A stretch of DNA of 64,000 nucleotides from Thunnus maccoyii (lineage: Eukaryota; Chordata; Actinopteri; Scombriformes; Scombridae), in assembly GCF_910596095.1 (NCBI RefSeq), contig NC_056543.1, positions 18,090,042 through 18,154,041 on the forward strand. Reading direction: 5' to 3'. Made by a program: the position numbers and the translations under genes. Of this stretch, positions 49,275-62,800 are shown in pieces (the first letter of the stretch is position 1; the number at the start of each line of letters is the position of its first letter). Under the pieces are notes generated by a model. It had not been told where the DNA came from and did not search any database. It saw only the letters and a list, made by a program, of their open reading frames with translations.

Positions 49275-49480
49275 GTCTTTTCTTACAAGCTAAGGAGCAT
49301 TGATGCATAATGACTGGTCTTCTCTCAATCACCTGTTAGGCACTTTCAACAGAGTCCATCGAGAGGCTCCCGGTGTACAACAAGTCAGCCTGGAAACACT
49401 ACAAGACGATCCACGAGGCCGATGACTGGTGCGTCCCGAGCAAAGAGCCCAAGGATATGACTACATTTCGTAGTTTCTAG
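43848..49480 (+). CDS. pdk1: Pyruvate dehydrogenase kinase 1, mitochondrial, complete, 11 coding exons
   Basis: Matrix serine kinase that phosphorylates and inactivates pyruvate dehydrogenase E1-alpha; mammalian PDK1 is a HIF target. Coding exons are 43848-43956, 44781-44922, 45017-45088, 45179-45363, 46114-46209, 46317-46394, 46520-46596, 46751-46849, 47074-47184, 49106-49219 and 49340-49480: GT-AG introns, consistent phases, 407 aa (human 436). The N-terminus [15 protein letters not shown] is a short basic mitochondrial presequence. [17 protein letters not shown] is the family start. The GHKL-type ATP site shows the N box NAMRATME (254), G1 box DRGGG (289) and GYGYG lid (325); the H-box region is [14 protein letters not shown] (His 120). 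The C-terminus has DDWCVP (DW motif) and ends [10 protein letters not shown], like PDK1. Residues near [20 protein letters not shown] recall PDK2, but both ends favour PDK1. The ATG context is good (A at -3). Confidence 0.95.
44540..44736 (+). repeat. Interspersed repeat tail in pdk1 intron 1
   Basis: AT-rich sequence ending TTTGGGGTTAATAAAGTATT and TATCTATCTAT. This 'ggttaataaagt + short tandem' ending is common at 3' ends of fish LINE- or SINE-type elements. The family was not determined. Confidence 0.45.
47185..49105. other. pdk1 intron 9, the gene's longest intron
   Basis: A 1.9-kb AT-rich intron with the MITE copy at 48487-48813 and two related CTCAAGGTC/CACTNACTAGC segments near 48399-48425 and 48937-48965. 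No exon was recognised. Confidence 0.5.
48487..48813. mobile_element. MITE of the 'ctgcaac...gttgcag' family, copy 3
   Basis: It begins GGGTTAGTTGACAAAAAATT and ends ATAATCGTTGGTCGCAGCCC, with inverted AATAATCA/TGATTATT-type sequence at the two ends and the 'aactgaatatcttcagtttt' internal block. Confidence 0.65.
49231..49277 (+). repeat. GT microsatellite 11 bases after the pdk1 exon 10 donor
   Basis: About 20 GT units, the last ones interrupted by AT, starting 11 bases inside the 120-base intron 10. GT runs near a donor can influence splicing in other genes; no effect is shown here. Confidence 0.9.
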
Positions 49481-52400
49481 AGTCAAATGGCTGCGATCCC
49501 GTAGCAAAGCAAGCAAGATTGTTCTCACAAAATGGTCGGTGGACTGGTGTAAATGAACGGTGTGTGTGTGTGAGTGTGTGTGACGGTAACGAATCAGTTC
49601 AGATTTGTTTGTATGAACAAAGACAGAACAAAATTTTAGTGCCATATATTTCATACAGAACAATAATGTTGTTACCATGAACACTGTAGAGTGCAGCCGC
49701 CCCCACAGACCTAATGGTACTTATACCAATGGTAGTAACATTTCCTAACCAATGCTGGATTTTTTAGACGTTTGAGTTTAAAATAATCCCGATATTGATA
49801 AACTGGCCAATATTTGTTCAGGATATCTTGAAAAGTCTTAAAAACCATCAAGTTCAGTTCTCTCATAAAAGGCCTCAGAAGGTATTAAAAACTCTGAGTT
49901 GAACTCTGAAAAAACTGAATTTCATTGACAAAAAGTCTTGAATATTTTACTACAAGTGAGGCTGGCGTGACGGTGGATTGTGCTGCAGGAAGCTGTTAAA
50001 TCTTTTTTAGTGGAGATTCAGTCGGCACCATCACAGCTGTAAACACCGTCACTACTGCTCACTACTGTAGGAAGCTCATCAACTCAGTTTTGAAGTACAA
50101 AATCTTTGTATTATTTTGTAATTGATTAATCCATCCATCGATTTTCTTTTATTTGAGCCCAGGTGACATTAATTGATCAACTATAATTTTTTTGCCAAGA
50201 AGTACAGACAAAAATGTCACTAGATGATTGTACTTCATAAATAATTGGTAAATGCTAAAATGGACTGTATTTATATAGCGTAGTGTAGTCCTCTGACCAC
50301 TTTACACTACATGCAAACATTCACACACTGATGGCTGAGGCTGCCATGTAAGGTGCCAACCTGCTTATCAGGAGGATTTTCTAATCACTCACACACATAC
50401 ACTCACACTCTTGGTACAGCCTTCAGGAGCAACTTTGGGTTCAGTATCTTGCCCAAGAACACTTTGACATGTGGACTGGAGGAGCCGGGGATCGAACCAC
50501 TGGACCACCCGCTCTTCCTCCAGAGCCACAGCAGCCCCTAATTGTAGGCCTCATTGTCCGTCATTCTGTTATTCCGATATAATCATAAAACAGGTTTTAA
50601 ATTGTGTTCAAGGTGGTATTAAAAAGGCCATAAAAAGTCTTAAATTTAATTTGGTGAAAACTGCAGGAACCCTGTTGTTGTTTTTATCATAATCACAAAA
50701 CCATGAGGTTTGTGAATAAGATGTGTACTGAGCAGACACATCTGACAGTGCTCCCTGTAATGGCAACTCTGTTTTTAAATGACCTCAAACATTTCTGAAC
50801 CCCTGATTTCTTGTTACAACATATAAAACATATATCAGCAATAAGCTAACATCAGCTGACAGGTAAAATGTCCTTTTTTTGATGCTTTGAGCTCCACAAA
50901 CAGAATTCAATTAATCGTCCGTGTATTGAGGTGGTGGCCGAAGTTTTAACAGAGATCTCAAAACCTTTCAAAACCAAATTGGAGCAATCTGCATGGCGTG
51001 TTACAGTAGGTCATTTGGGTGACCTTTAACCTTTTGAGCTGATGTGTATAGTGACACATTGTCTTTACAATAAGTTTTCAGTTTGCTGCTTTTGGCTGAT
51101 TGCTTCACTGCTTATATTTTGATGAAAGTAGAACAGTAAGCGCTACAGTTTGTTCAGCTCTGTCCATCCCCTCGACTTTGTGTGATGCTCTGAGAAACAC
51201 GTTACAGAAGTAGTTGCTGCTTGTTTCTTGGTCATTTTGGTTTTCCTGCTTCCATAAAGGGCATTTCTATTTAAGCTGTATGGTAACTACAAGCAACATG
51301 TGATAGAAGTATTTATTTCACCATCTGTAAAGGTAAAGTGTGCACACACTTTTACTGTATGTAACATAGCTGAAGTCTAATAAATATCTAGGCTGATATG
51401 AAGATGCAGTCTTGAAACAAGCTGTTTTCTCATTAAAGTGTGTCACCTATAAGAGCATAATGCAGTTTGGGTTATATTATTAGGACTCATGTTAAATAAG
51501 CTATGATTCATATTGTTCATATTAAACTACAGTCATAGTTAGCATGACAAAAGCATATTATGCTGATTGGATCATGTTCCGTTAAAAAATGACTATTTGA
51601 AGCAGACAGATTCTTGTTTTTGTCAAAAAGCTTGAAGCAGTTGGAGTAAAAGTGATGGAAGTCAACTTGAAATGGTAGATTTTTTTGATTTTGTCTAAAG
51701 GGACACTCCTTGAATGTGCAATGTAAATTTAAAATAGAGTGGCAGTGATGTTCTAGTTGAATCCTGGCACAGTTCACCTGAGGACATTAAAATAAAAATC
51801 ATTGTTAATGTGGAAATGTTTGATTTCCAGGCTGATACATCATTGGATGAAATGAGTTTGTAAGAGGAAACTTTTCCTGCAACAATCAGTGTCAAACGTC
51901 AACGTCTGTATTTCCCCTCCAAAAACAGGCAACATTCCAGAGGAAAAAACTGGCATTAGAATCACTTCCTGTTGATCTTTTGGGTAAATTGATTTACATT
52001 CAACAGGTTGACAGATATGCTGACATGTTTTGGCATGAAGCCCTCATCAGATGCAGATTTGTCAGCCTACTGATTGTAAATAGATCAACACGGGGTGATA
52101 ATTTTGCTATTTTTGTCTTCTGAAGTGCCACATTTTTCTCTAACTTTGCTTTTGGTAAATACAGTCATTGAAGGAAATGTTCTCAGACCACCTGCCTACT
52201 GATTTAAGACTAAACAGTACAAAGTTTAGAGTTCACACCAGGCCACCGATTCTGAAAGTGTTTGTGGCATTTTGTTGGAGGAATGCATCTGAAGAAATGT
52301 TATTTCTGATGATTTAACACTGTAAATGTCTAGAGGCAGAAAATATATTTTAAGAGTGAATATTCTGTATAATCTCAGGAGTCCACTGTGTATAAAAGTT

Positions 52401-53890
52401 ACAAAAAAAATGTTTGTGCTTACATCTTCCGGCATATTAAATTATTACATATAGAAAATCCTACCTGACAGAAAATTGTGACCAGAAAATCAACACCTGT
52501 ACCCTATTACAAATGCAATAAATACAAAGACTTCAATTAAAATGCTCAATTTCTGTTTAGGTCTATGCTACGTATTGAAGCTGTAATTACTGTATGGTGT
52601 ATTTACACACACAATATATGACGGAGCAAAGATATGATGGTATAAGGCGGTCTAAAATATCAAAACTAGTCTCAAACATTACCATACAGGTAAGTTCATA
52701 TTTATTACAGGAGTTCTGTGTCTGGTTGTATTATTTCTCTGGTGTTGATTTCTCATGTATTAAATGTATAAAAACACGTCAGTTTATTCTTAATGTAAAT
52801 CAGGAAACCACATACAGTTAAAATCAGTTTATCGATGCTGCATGTACCAAGAAAAGTTTCTCTGATTCAGAAGATGTGAAAACAAATTTCTTGCAGTCCA
52901 ACATGTCGTTTTCTGTACAGAACATGGAGTCACGCTTGAGAGGAAGCAAGAAAGGAAGCACTTGGGGGTTTGGCTGTGAACGCTCATCGTTCAGCCGCAC
53001 ATTCATACACGACACTGTGCTCCTGACTAACAAGTCCTTGTCGTAGGCACATCTTACCGTCTAACGGACCGGTGAAGCATACATGTAGCAGACCTGCGTG
53101 TTGTGTGTATTTACATGGAGCATCATGGTACCATCCCGGCGACATACAGCTAGAATCAGCAGAAGCAGCATTCATCTGGTCCCTACTTGATTTGTTTGTT
53201 GCTTTTCATTCAGCAAAAATCACGGCCTTGCTATTCTACTCAGTAGAAAAATGTAGATAGTATAAAATGAACAATGGTTTTTGAGTAAAAAAAAAAAGAA
53301 AAAAAAAGTTATGCAGTTAATATGCACATGTATAAAACTTATTTATACATTTAAAACCTTGTCGCCCATTGAAGCTTAAAAGACAAATATAGTGCTTTTA
53401 TCTTAACTGTACAATAACCGTTACTGCATAACAGTTGTACGTGGAAACAGGCAAGTTATACTAGCAAAAATATAAAATGCTGACAAAACAGGATACATTT
53501 GACTTCCACAGGTACGTGTGTGCATGATCTGCGACAACTACTTTATAATTGACTTTTATAATTATAAGTTTCAAGCTTTATAGTGGTAAAAAAAATGTTA
53601 GGATACCTTTTTGGTCTCATATCCACCTTTTTTGATGTTCCCCATCTTGTAGTTAAAATATTTAGAGCATTTGTTAAAAATGTGGCAGAAACAGGAGCTA
53701 GAGTATGAACATTAATCACACCTCAGTTAGCACAGGTGCAACTGCTGGCACAGTCACGTCCTGTGGCTGTTGGCATTAACACCATTTGACAAGAACAGCA
53801 TGGCACTGGTTTGAGAAAAAGGTTTTCTCGGGGTTCTGCATGGTGATGAACTTTATGAGCTGCATGAATTTAGACCACAGAGCTGCTGCC
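49481..53890. other. pdk1 3' UTR and pdk1-neurabin intergenic DNA
   Basis: A plausible pdk1 AATAAA is at 51379-51384, implying a long 3' UTR, though this is uncertain. Repeats: 49790-49940 and 50560-50680 share 'gtcttaaaaa' and 'ggtattaaaaa' text and may be halves of one element split by the 50247-50538 repeat. Part of 52600-53890 is probably the 3' UTR of the minus-strand neurabin-family gene. No exon was recognised. Confidence 0.45.
50247..50538 (+). repeat. Interspersed fish repeat with TTTATATAGCG head
   Basis: It reads GGACTGTATTTATATAGCG, ACCACTTTACACTACATGC, CACACTGATGGCTGAGGCTG, GTATCTTGCCCAAGAACAC and GGGGATCGAACCACTGGACC, ending CAGAGCCACAGCAGCCCC. This order of blocks is a well-known dispersed teleost repeat. 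The open frame inside it (50353-50541) is not a gene. Confidence 0.7.
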
Positions 53891-56800
53891 TCAGCAGACA
53901 GAGTCAGTACTGGCTGGAAGTCTCCCACTGCGTCGAACCTCCTTCTCTCTTTTTTCTCTCTGTTTCTCCAGCTTCTCCTGGGTCTTCCGCATGTCCTTCA
54001 GCTTTTTCTTGATGGTTGATCGGTCACTCTGACTTGACACACCAAGCATCTGAAGGGAAAAGTGCAGGTTTAGGGCAGAATGGTGCTACTGTATTTCTCT
54101 AACATGTCACAAACTAAGGACCAAAGTAGAGCTGCGACAAATGTTTTTCACTCATCAATTAATCTGCTGAGTGTTTTTAATCACCATCATTTATTAGTTT
54201 GGTCTAATTTGGTCAGAAAATACTAAAAATAACACAAATCACAGGCTCCCAGAGCTTGTCTTTAGATTGATTTGTCCAAACAACAATGCAGAACTATAAT
54301 ATTAAATTTTCTATCAGGTACCACAAACTTAAGTGGGACATATTCACATTTGACAGGCTAGAGCCAGAACATCATTTTTACTTGAAAAATAAGTGTTACA
54401 CATGATTCAATAATTATAATCTTTCCAATTAATTTTCTGCCAATTAAAGTCGGTGTAAAGGAAAATCAGAGATTTCTTTATAAACACATCACACATGTTA
54501 GAAAATAATTACTGAAAACATGAAGAGACTGAACTATGTAGTATTGAATTGTAAAGTAAGAGCTTTAAACAGGATTTTTTGGACAGGCCTGAGATGGTGG
54601 ATCCATGACGTAGAGGGGTTACTAGCATGACCCCCCACCCACCACTACTATATAAACACAAGAGCGCACGTACTCATAGTTACTATTTTTACACCAAGTA
54701 GTTTAACAAACTTTCATCAGAGACAACTGGGATTGATTTTGGTTAATCCGCTGTTACTGGTGAATGAGGCCATTTTTGGTCAAGGAGTTATTTTAAATCC
54801 AGCTGAAGTGTCTATTGACAGGTGGAGCCGCCTGCTGCCGCTGCTGTGCGGCTGGGAGGTCCCCGGCCAGAGGGAGAGCATTTGCCGGGCAACACTTCAC
54901 CAAAAAGCACAGCGTGAGAGGCTTTTGCTCCAAGGGTGACGGCCACAATGAAACTGCCAAGGACTTTCCAGCAGAAAAGTGAGTAAGTTTAAGTACATCG
55001 AAATCCATTGAAAAAAACTGCAATTTAACATAACGATGACTTGTGATGGTTTGCTTGTTAACTAGACATTTAAGTTACATTTTTACTGAAACAAGTCCAC
55101 ATTTACCAAAAAATATGCACAGAATTAAATGGTGGCTCCTAACCTTTATTTTTAGAATATCATCCATGTTACTTGCCTTACACCTACAAACAAGGCCTAT
55201 TTTAAATTGTGTAGTTTTATACGGGAGTTTGGTATGAGCATTAACTCAGAGGCTGTTCAGTTGGACCGTGCTTTCAGCGCCTTCACGCCTCCAGTGTTTC
55301 TGAGCAGAGAATACTGCTCATTTTTCCACGATTTTGAAACCTAATTTTATATACTTGGCTGGCTATAATTTGGCTGGGTGGTTAGTTACACATTTTTCTG
55401 TAGAGTGACAAACTCAGAACACATATTTATTATTTACACAGACTTTAACAAATAGATTAAATGACTGTTTCATTATGATTTCACAGATAACCAAAACAAG
55501 TTTAGTGTTATCTTCCCACTTCAATATTCTTGCCATCATTTTTCTCATTAATATAACAAACTTTTCCTAAGAAATTCACCACAAATGTAAAATGTAAATA
55601 GTCAGAAAAAACACTGGCCACAGGGTGGCAGTCACAGGCTGGCAAGGTCTGACTAATAATGATTCTGCATTGAAAGGCTTCTTTGTATGATAAAAATAAA
55701 AATAAAAACTTCATTACAGCCTCTGATACATCATATATTACATCATTATGCACATCATCAAAACTAAATTGCTCTTCAAAATGCTGTTTTTTACCTTCAA
55801 CTTGTCACTGTCCAAGTGTAAGAGCTGCTGTCCGTCCACTCCCTTAGCTGTGAATTCAGCTGTGTATTGGTCCAGATTCATGCCCATCAACCAGTGACAG
55901 ACCTGCTGATTGGTCCATTCAGAGACAGGCCGGTTCTGCCACTGATACTCTTTTCCTGTAGCTACTGGCTCATCATCCAAAGTCTACAGGGGACACAGAT
56001 AATAAAATCACATAGAAAAATAGATATACTCTTGCTCTGGTAAGAGCACTCACTCTCCTCTACTTTAAGTATCTCAAAGTGTGTTTATCTGAACATTTCT
56101 GTGCAGGATTTCTGAAAGTCTGAGTGGATTCAATCTTTTGTTTAACAGATGTGAAAAAATTTAAAAAGAAGTCCATAAAAATATATTGTTCATGTCTGTC
56201 ACTGTGTATCAGTTATATGATGCCGTGTCATGTATGTATTAGGTTTGGATGAGCAGTCCTAATGCTAACAGTCAGTCAGTCATTAACAAAATCACCTAAA
56301 ATAAATACCATTTGAATGATTTCATATGAGTAAATGAATTCTTAGTATTGTGCTGAAAAGCAGTTCAAGTTGGGGGTCACCTACACCAACTACAGTGTGT
56401 ATACAACAAACAAAAAGAACATAAAGTAGTGCGACTTCTGTTGATGAGTGTGCAGTGAACAAATCCCCATGCTAGCACTGAGAAAACAAGCGTGCATAGG
56501 GAGCAAGTTAATGAAAGCAAAACACCAATGACATTCTCAGATGCATGTCAGTGTCTTCACGTATTTTACTGAGATGGACGGAGACACTTGTAAAGAATTG
56601 ACTAACATCAGAACAAACAGATGCTGAAACACCACTGAGCAGGCAGCAGAGCAGTCTAATTGTTCTGTGGTCTGCCAAAGCTTGTAAAGAACATGAAGCA
56701 CTGGTTGATGGTTCTATCAGAGGCAAACGTACAAACTACTAACATCACAGCTGCCTTTAGAAAAGCTGGGCCGCAAGACTTGCTTTAACACAAAACAAAA

Positions 56801-59800
56801 CAGCTTTAATACACACATGCAGCTCTCTTCTATTCTCTCTCCATTCGTGATTTAATCTCAGCTGTGAAAGGGGAGGCTCAAAGAGCATGCTTGAGAAAAT
56901 GTCCCCTTTCAGCTTCATCAAGGCGTCACACACAGCTTTTGTGACTGCGCAACAAGGAGAGCACTCACCTCGCTGGAAGAGAAGATTAAAGTGTGTGAGC
57001 GCCCAGACAGACTGGGTTCAGCGACTAACCCAGAGATGTCTGAACTGGGACTGGCAGGGTTAGAATCATCTATGACTGAAAAACTCTGGAACAAGTGGAA
57101 ACAAGGAACGCATTTACTAAAGTAACACATCACCAAACAACAGTTCTGCACTAGGAAAGGAACAAATACAACACGACAGGGGTGAGAGAAGGGCTGTTTC
57201 AAAAAGGACTGACATTAATATGATAAATGATTAAAACTGTGATCAGTGTTAGCAATCCAGGTCATTGATTTGGAGTCACTGTGATGTTCAACATGTGAAA
57301 GGAAAGAGAGAAGATCAAGTGTCTACTATGAAGCACAATGACACCCATTCACCACCAAAAACAATATAACAACTTCTAAACTACAACGACTAACACGACT
57401 ACTGACAAAACACAAATATATTCAGGTATGGGGTAATGTTTTCAGTTTAGTCCGGCAGATGCTATTAGAGTAACTATTTGGTTAAAAGTTATTATATTTA
57501 CATGTAATGCAGGCTAGAGTTGTAAACAATTAGTCGATTAATTCATTAGTTGATCGACAGAAAATTAATTGAAAATCCCAAATTCTCCGATGCCAGCTTC
57601 TCAAATGTGACTATTTTATAGTTTATTTAGTCTTCTGTAATTGTAAACTAAATATCTTTGGGTTGTGGACTGTTGGTCGGGACAAATCAACACATTTCAG
57701 GTTGGGCTTTGGGAAACAGTGATCGACATTTTTCACCATTTTCTGACATTTTATAGACCAAATGACTAGTTGATTAATTGATAAAGACGAGCTGTAGTTG
57801 CAGCCCCAATGTCATCTCAAAGTTAAACTGTGGTTTGTTTTTCAGACTCAAATGTGCGAATATTATCCAGACCTGCAGGCTGTTGCACCAGCTAAGTACA
57901 AGCTCAAGTGCACTTTAATTTCAAAGTTATATGTAAAACAGTTTGAGCACTACAAGTTAGTTACATGTAGCAGTTAGTGTTGACTTAACACTCAAATCTC
58001 TGATCAGACTTCTTATCAGCTGGTGCAACAAACCCTAAAAACTACATTTGGCTTCATCTGTTTCCTCTAACATAAGCCACAAGGCTTTCTGAATGTAGAT
58101 AAAAGAGAAATGAGTTAACATTAGTTTCCTGTAACACTACCGCATACCCACTACAAAAGAAGCAGTGAATTATTCATAGGATGCGTTGAGGTGAGAAATC
58201 CCAGAGCTACATTTGTTAGTGATGCTCTACCGTGTCATCTAAAATCAAAAAGGTAAAACAAAAATGTGCATACTGTACCAAATCTAATGAGCGACTGAAT
58301 AAAGAGGACCAGGAGAGATTTGTCTGTTTAAAGGAAACACGGTTCAGTGAGATGTATGTTCAGGCGGCAAAGCACTGACAAAAACTACCATAATGCACAG
58401 CGACATTCTCTTGGTAATCACTTCGTCTTGGCTCAGCCTGTGTCTTGAACTCATTAAACAGTATCATGGGAGTGCCAGCTCAACCGCAGCATGTGTGACA
58501 GTCAGCCAGGCTTTCACTGGATGCGTTTGATGTGTCACTATTTGCAAATTCATTGAAAAGCCACCAGATCCTTCCCTGCTAGCTCTCCCGATGGCCAACA
58601 TATGGATTCAGTTATTGTTGCCTTTGCTTGGTGTAGCTTATTTGGAGAATTAGTCAGTGACGGCACATCTCTGGAAGCAGGAAAACAGCCTCCTATTATG
58701 TTTCTACTAGTTTTACCCTTTCAAAAGAAGACAAAAATATGTTATGATGATGGAGGACAGAGGATGACTGCCTGAAAGGGATCATGCTCTTGACCCCATT
58801 GACGTTATATCTCATTTATCTAGTGTTAAATACTATAAAACTAATATTAACTTAGTCTTGGATACAAATACTCTGTGTCTGGTATTTACTTTCACGGAAA
58901 GCGACAAGAAGCTTCGTACCTTATTCTTGCGATCCTGGCTTTGCTCACTGCTGGTCTCAGTTGCAGTGTATGGCAGGCTGCTGCTGGAGGAGGAGGGCTC
59001 CCTGTCTCTGTCCCTCTCTCTGTCTCCGAACCAGGAGAAGGGCATACAGGTAGGGATGGAAGTCATCGAGTCTGCAGGAGACAGGTTACCTCCAGACTCC
59101 TCCAGTAACTCCGCCGACCCCCTAAGCATTGGAGAAAGAGGATGTTAACAATAGTCAGGCAGCTTAACACATGATGTGTTGCATTAAAAATGAGTCATTA
59201 AGCAATAACCATAGGAGGAATAGGAGGAAACAGATAATCCATATTAAGATATGGCAACAATAAAGCAGAAAGTTAGTCCTGCTTAGCTAAGAGGGATTCC
59301 AGAAATACTGCTGTTAAAGTCTTTTACGAGCCTTCATTATCCAACAATGGAGTGACATTGTTTCCATTAATAATCCAATAATAAAAAAAAGTTTCCATCT
59401 AACTTTAAAGGCTTGTAGAGGCTCTTCCAGCATTATCTCCAACAAAAGTGTTACAAAACATGGAAAGGGACCAACAAGTATATGTTGTTATTTATAATAT
59501 TTAACATTAGTGAATTTGGACAGTGGTACCTGCTGTCCAAAGATGCTCTCATCGCCTCCTTGTCATGTTTTTTTCCTTTGCCACCTGACTTCCGGAGGCC
59601 CCTGTTTTGATCATTAGTAATGTTGGATTAGGAAGCACAAAATTGTGACACCTTGGAAATGAATGATAGTGATTACTGTGGAGATTTACCCAAAGTCAGG
59701 AAATCGTCTTTTAGGTTTTCCTGCTGTCACCGGCTCAATTAAGTCCTCTGGAATGAATCAATAGTGATTAGATTCAGTAACAATGTAAGATAAAGCCTTG

Positions 59801-62800
59801 CTATTGCAGCCATCACATTTGGGTCTTTCATACCTTTGGACTCTTTTCCCTTGCCTTTGGACTCCCTCTTCTTCACGTTGCGCATGAATCCAGGGGGGGT
59901 ATGTGGTGATGAGGAGTCTTTTGGAGAGGACAAATAGGGACTTCCACTGCTCTCAATGCTGTCTGCCTGTGATGGTGACAAAGACGGGCTGCTGGAGAGC
60001 TCCGGCTTACTCCTGGATCCATCTCTCGTTTCGCCAGGATCAACTTTCTGTCCGTTCCCTGGATAGCAGACAGGCACTTGGAGAGAAAGGCTCTCCTGGA
60101 TGGATCTCCTTTGGGGAGATTCCTGCTCCTCCTGGTCGTCGTCCTCTTCAGTTTCCTGTGGGGACAGCGCTAATTATTTACAAGGACAATGCAAGGAAGC
60201 GAGGATAAAAGCTATTTATATAACAGAAAGTTCTTCTTTTTAGTTCTGATTGGCTGAGTCATTTACAAACTCACTGTGCATGACACACCTGTGATACTTA
60301 CATATCACAATTAGGCTAAACATAATACAAGCAACGTTGTACTATTACCATGAAACTGCTGCTTCATTAATATGGTGTATTATTGTTTTGAAAAGGCAAA
60401 AAGACACCCAACACTGCTGTAAATTATAAGCTACCATCAGATAATATCAAACTCTGTTCACTGTGATTGGCCAAGTTAAATATTATTCATGTTAATGAAT
60501 GCTCTGCTTCTTCTATACATGGAAGGCACAGGGTGCTTTTGTCACTATTAGTTTTGACTCAAGATGACTTGTTTTGGGTTTTGTGTCGTAACATTACATC
60601 TAAACATTGATCAAAAATCCAATCTGGACCCCTCAGTCCTCTCCAATTTTAGACCAATTTCCAAACTCCTGTTTCTTTGAAAAATTTTGGAGAAACTGGT
60701 ACTTCTACATTGCAATCTCCTCTAGACATTCATGGCATTCTTGAGGTGTTCTAGTCTGGTTTTAAAGCCCTTCACAGCACTGAATCTGCACTTTTAAAAG
60801 TTTTTTTTAACAATCTTTTATTAGCTACTGACTCCAGGGATTGGGTTATATATGCTTTTATCTCATCCCAACTTAACTACTGTGATGCCCTTAATGTTGG
60901 TGTCAGACAGGCCTCCCTCTCACGCATGCAGTTGGTCCAGAATGCTGCAGCTAATCGTTTAACAAGAACACACAGCAAGAGCACATTTCCCCCGTACTGG
61001 CCTCCCTTCACTGGCTCCCTGTGCATTTTAGGATTGATTAAGATTTTATTGTTTGCCTTGAAATCATTAAATGTGCTAGCAACAATCTATCTCTCTGACC
61101 TTTTACAACCACGTGTCTCATCAAGGTCACTCAGGTCTGCTGACCAGTTGCTTCTGGTTGTCCCAAGATCAAGGTTGAAGCACAGGGGAGACTGTGCCTT
61201 TGCAGTTGTAGCCCTCAAATTCTGGAAGAGCTGCCTCCTCTTGTTAGGCTGGCCCCTACACTGCCTGTTTTTAAATCCCATCTTGAAACATATCTTTATT
61301 CCTTGGCTTTTAATTCAGTATGAAAGTTACTTTTCTTTTTCTTATGGTCTTATTGCTTTTTTATTGTCTTTTCGTCTTTTAAAACTAGTCTGAGTTTTTA
61401 TTGTGGTGTTTTGTGGTTTTTGCTGTTTTGATTGTACAGTACTTTGGACAACTGTTGTTTTAACATGAGCTTCATAAATAAACTTGACTTGACGTCTGAC
61501 CTCAGGTGGCTGACTCTTCTATCCAATATCATGCTGATACAACGTGGGTCTTTGGTTTGCAGCAAGTATTACACTTTCATCTGTTTCTGGCTGACCTGAG
61601 AGTGACATGAGGCCACAACAAGGTTCTCCTTCAGTCTGCTTCGAGATGGAGGCTGACGTTTGGCCTTCTGAGCCAGCAGGCCTTTTGCTTTGTGTGCGCT
61701 GGTGTCTAGCCGCTCAGTCTCAGGGACCAACTCACTCCAGTCTTGCTCTACAGGAGCAAGAAAACAAACACATACCAAATAAATCAAAGGACAGTGCACG
61801 GTTTAAATTATTTACCAGAGTTAACTGGAGTTTATGGTTTGCACTTGTGAATGTTTTACAGAACACAAAATTAAAGTGTGATGTTGTACTGTTGTTGTAA
61901 ATTTTATTTTATTCCACCCTTTGTACCTAACAGTGAGTCAACAGACTGTGTGTTGGTCACTGGGTCTTGGCTGCTTTGTCTCTCGTCCACTGCTGAGTCA
62001 TGACCACTCTGACACTCCACACCTGAGGCCCCTCTGGACTCCAGGGCAACTACCTATGGACAAAACAACATCCAGATTCAATGTCTCTAACAAGTCTGCT
62101 GTGGTGTACAAACATTTTTTTTTTTGAGATTGGGTCTTACTCTGTTCTGCAAGCTCTCCATCTGCTCCTTGTACCACTTGTCTTTTTCATCTAGATTTTT
62201 TTTCAGCTCCTCCTCCTTCTTCACAAAGTCTATCTCTCTGGGGAGGAAAACAAGGAAATGTGGTTTCAGATCAGTCCTTCACCTTGTAAACATATTCTAT
62301 TTTATGTGATTATCACTAAATTCAGGGTTTCCGGCAGTGTACTGCAAGCCTGGCAGCCCGCCGGGCCTGAGTTGACCCCCCGCCAGGCAAGTATTTTAAG
62401 ATGTTTTCTAAACTAAAATGCATGTTATTTGAATATTTTGAATGTTGATTTATACAAGTAGCGTAGCTCCTTTAGGGAATACCTCAGTGCGGAGCGAGTG
62501 TGAAGTTGAAAGAGAGCGTGCGTGTGACAGTGAGGCTGCAGCTAGTGAAGCAACCCGCCTACCATTCAAGAGCAGGCTGAGCAGGCAGAGAGCGGGAGAA
62601 TTTCTGCCGCAAACAAGCACTGGGACTTGGGGAGTCATGAGAGCAGCTTCTCGATAACAGCTATGTGTGTTTACAGCAGAGAGCAGGAGGGAGGACAGAT
62701 GTCTCACTCCGCTACTCTGTGCCGAGACTCTGGTGCTACGGATGTTCACGGAGCAGACGCTTTCAGTTTATAACTGTAGCATCTGTCATCCCACTAAGTA

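Noticed and set aside
54733-54939. Possible extra exon in the intron splitting the SAM domain
   Set aside because: The open frames are short and on both strands. The SAM domain is complete without them and the phases already match.
60926-61393. 155-codon plus-strand frame considered as a host gene
   Set aside because: It is the decayed reverse-transcriptase C-terminus of an L2-like LINE, lying inside a host intron on the opposite strand.
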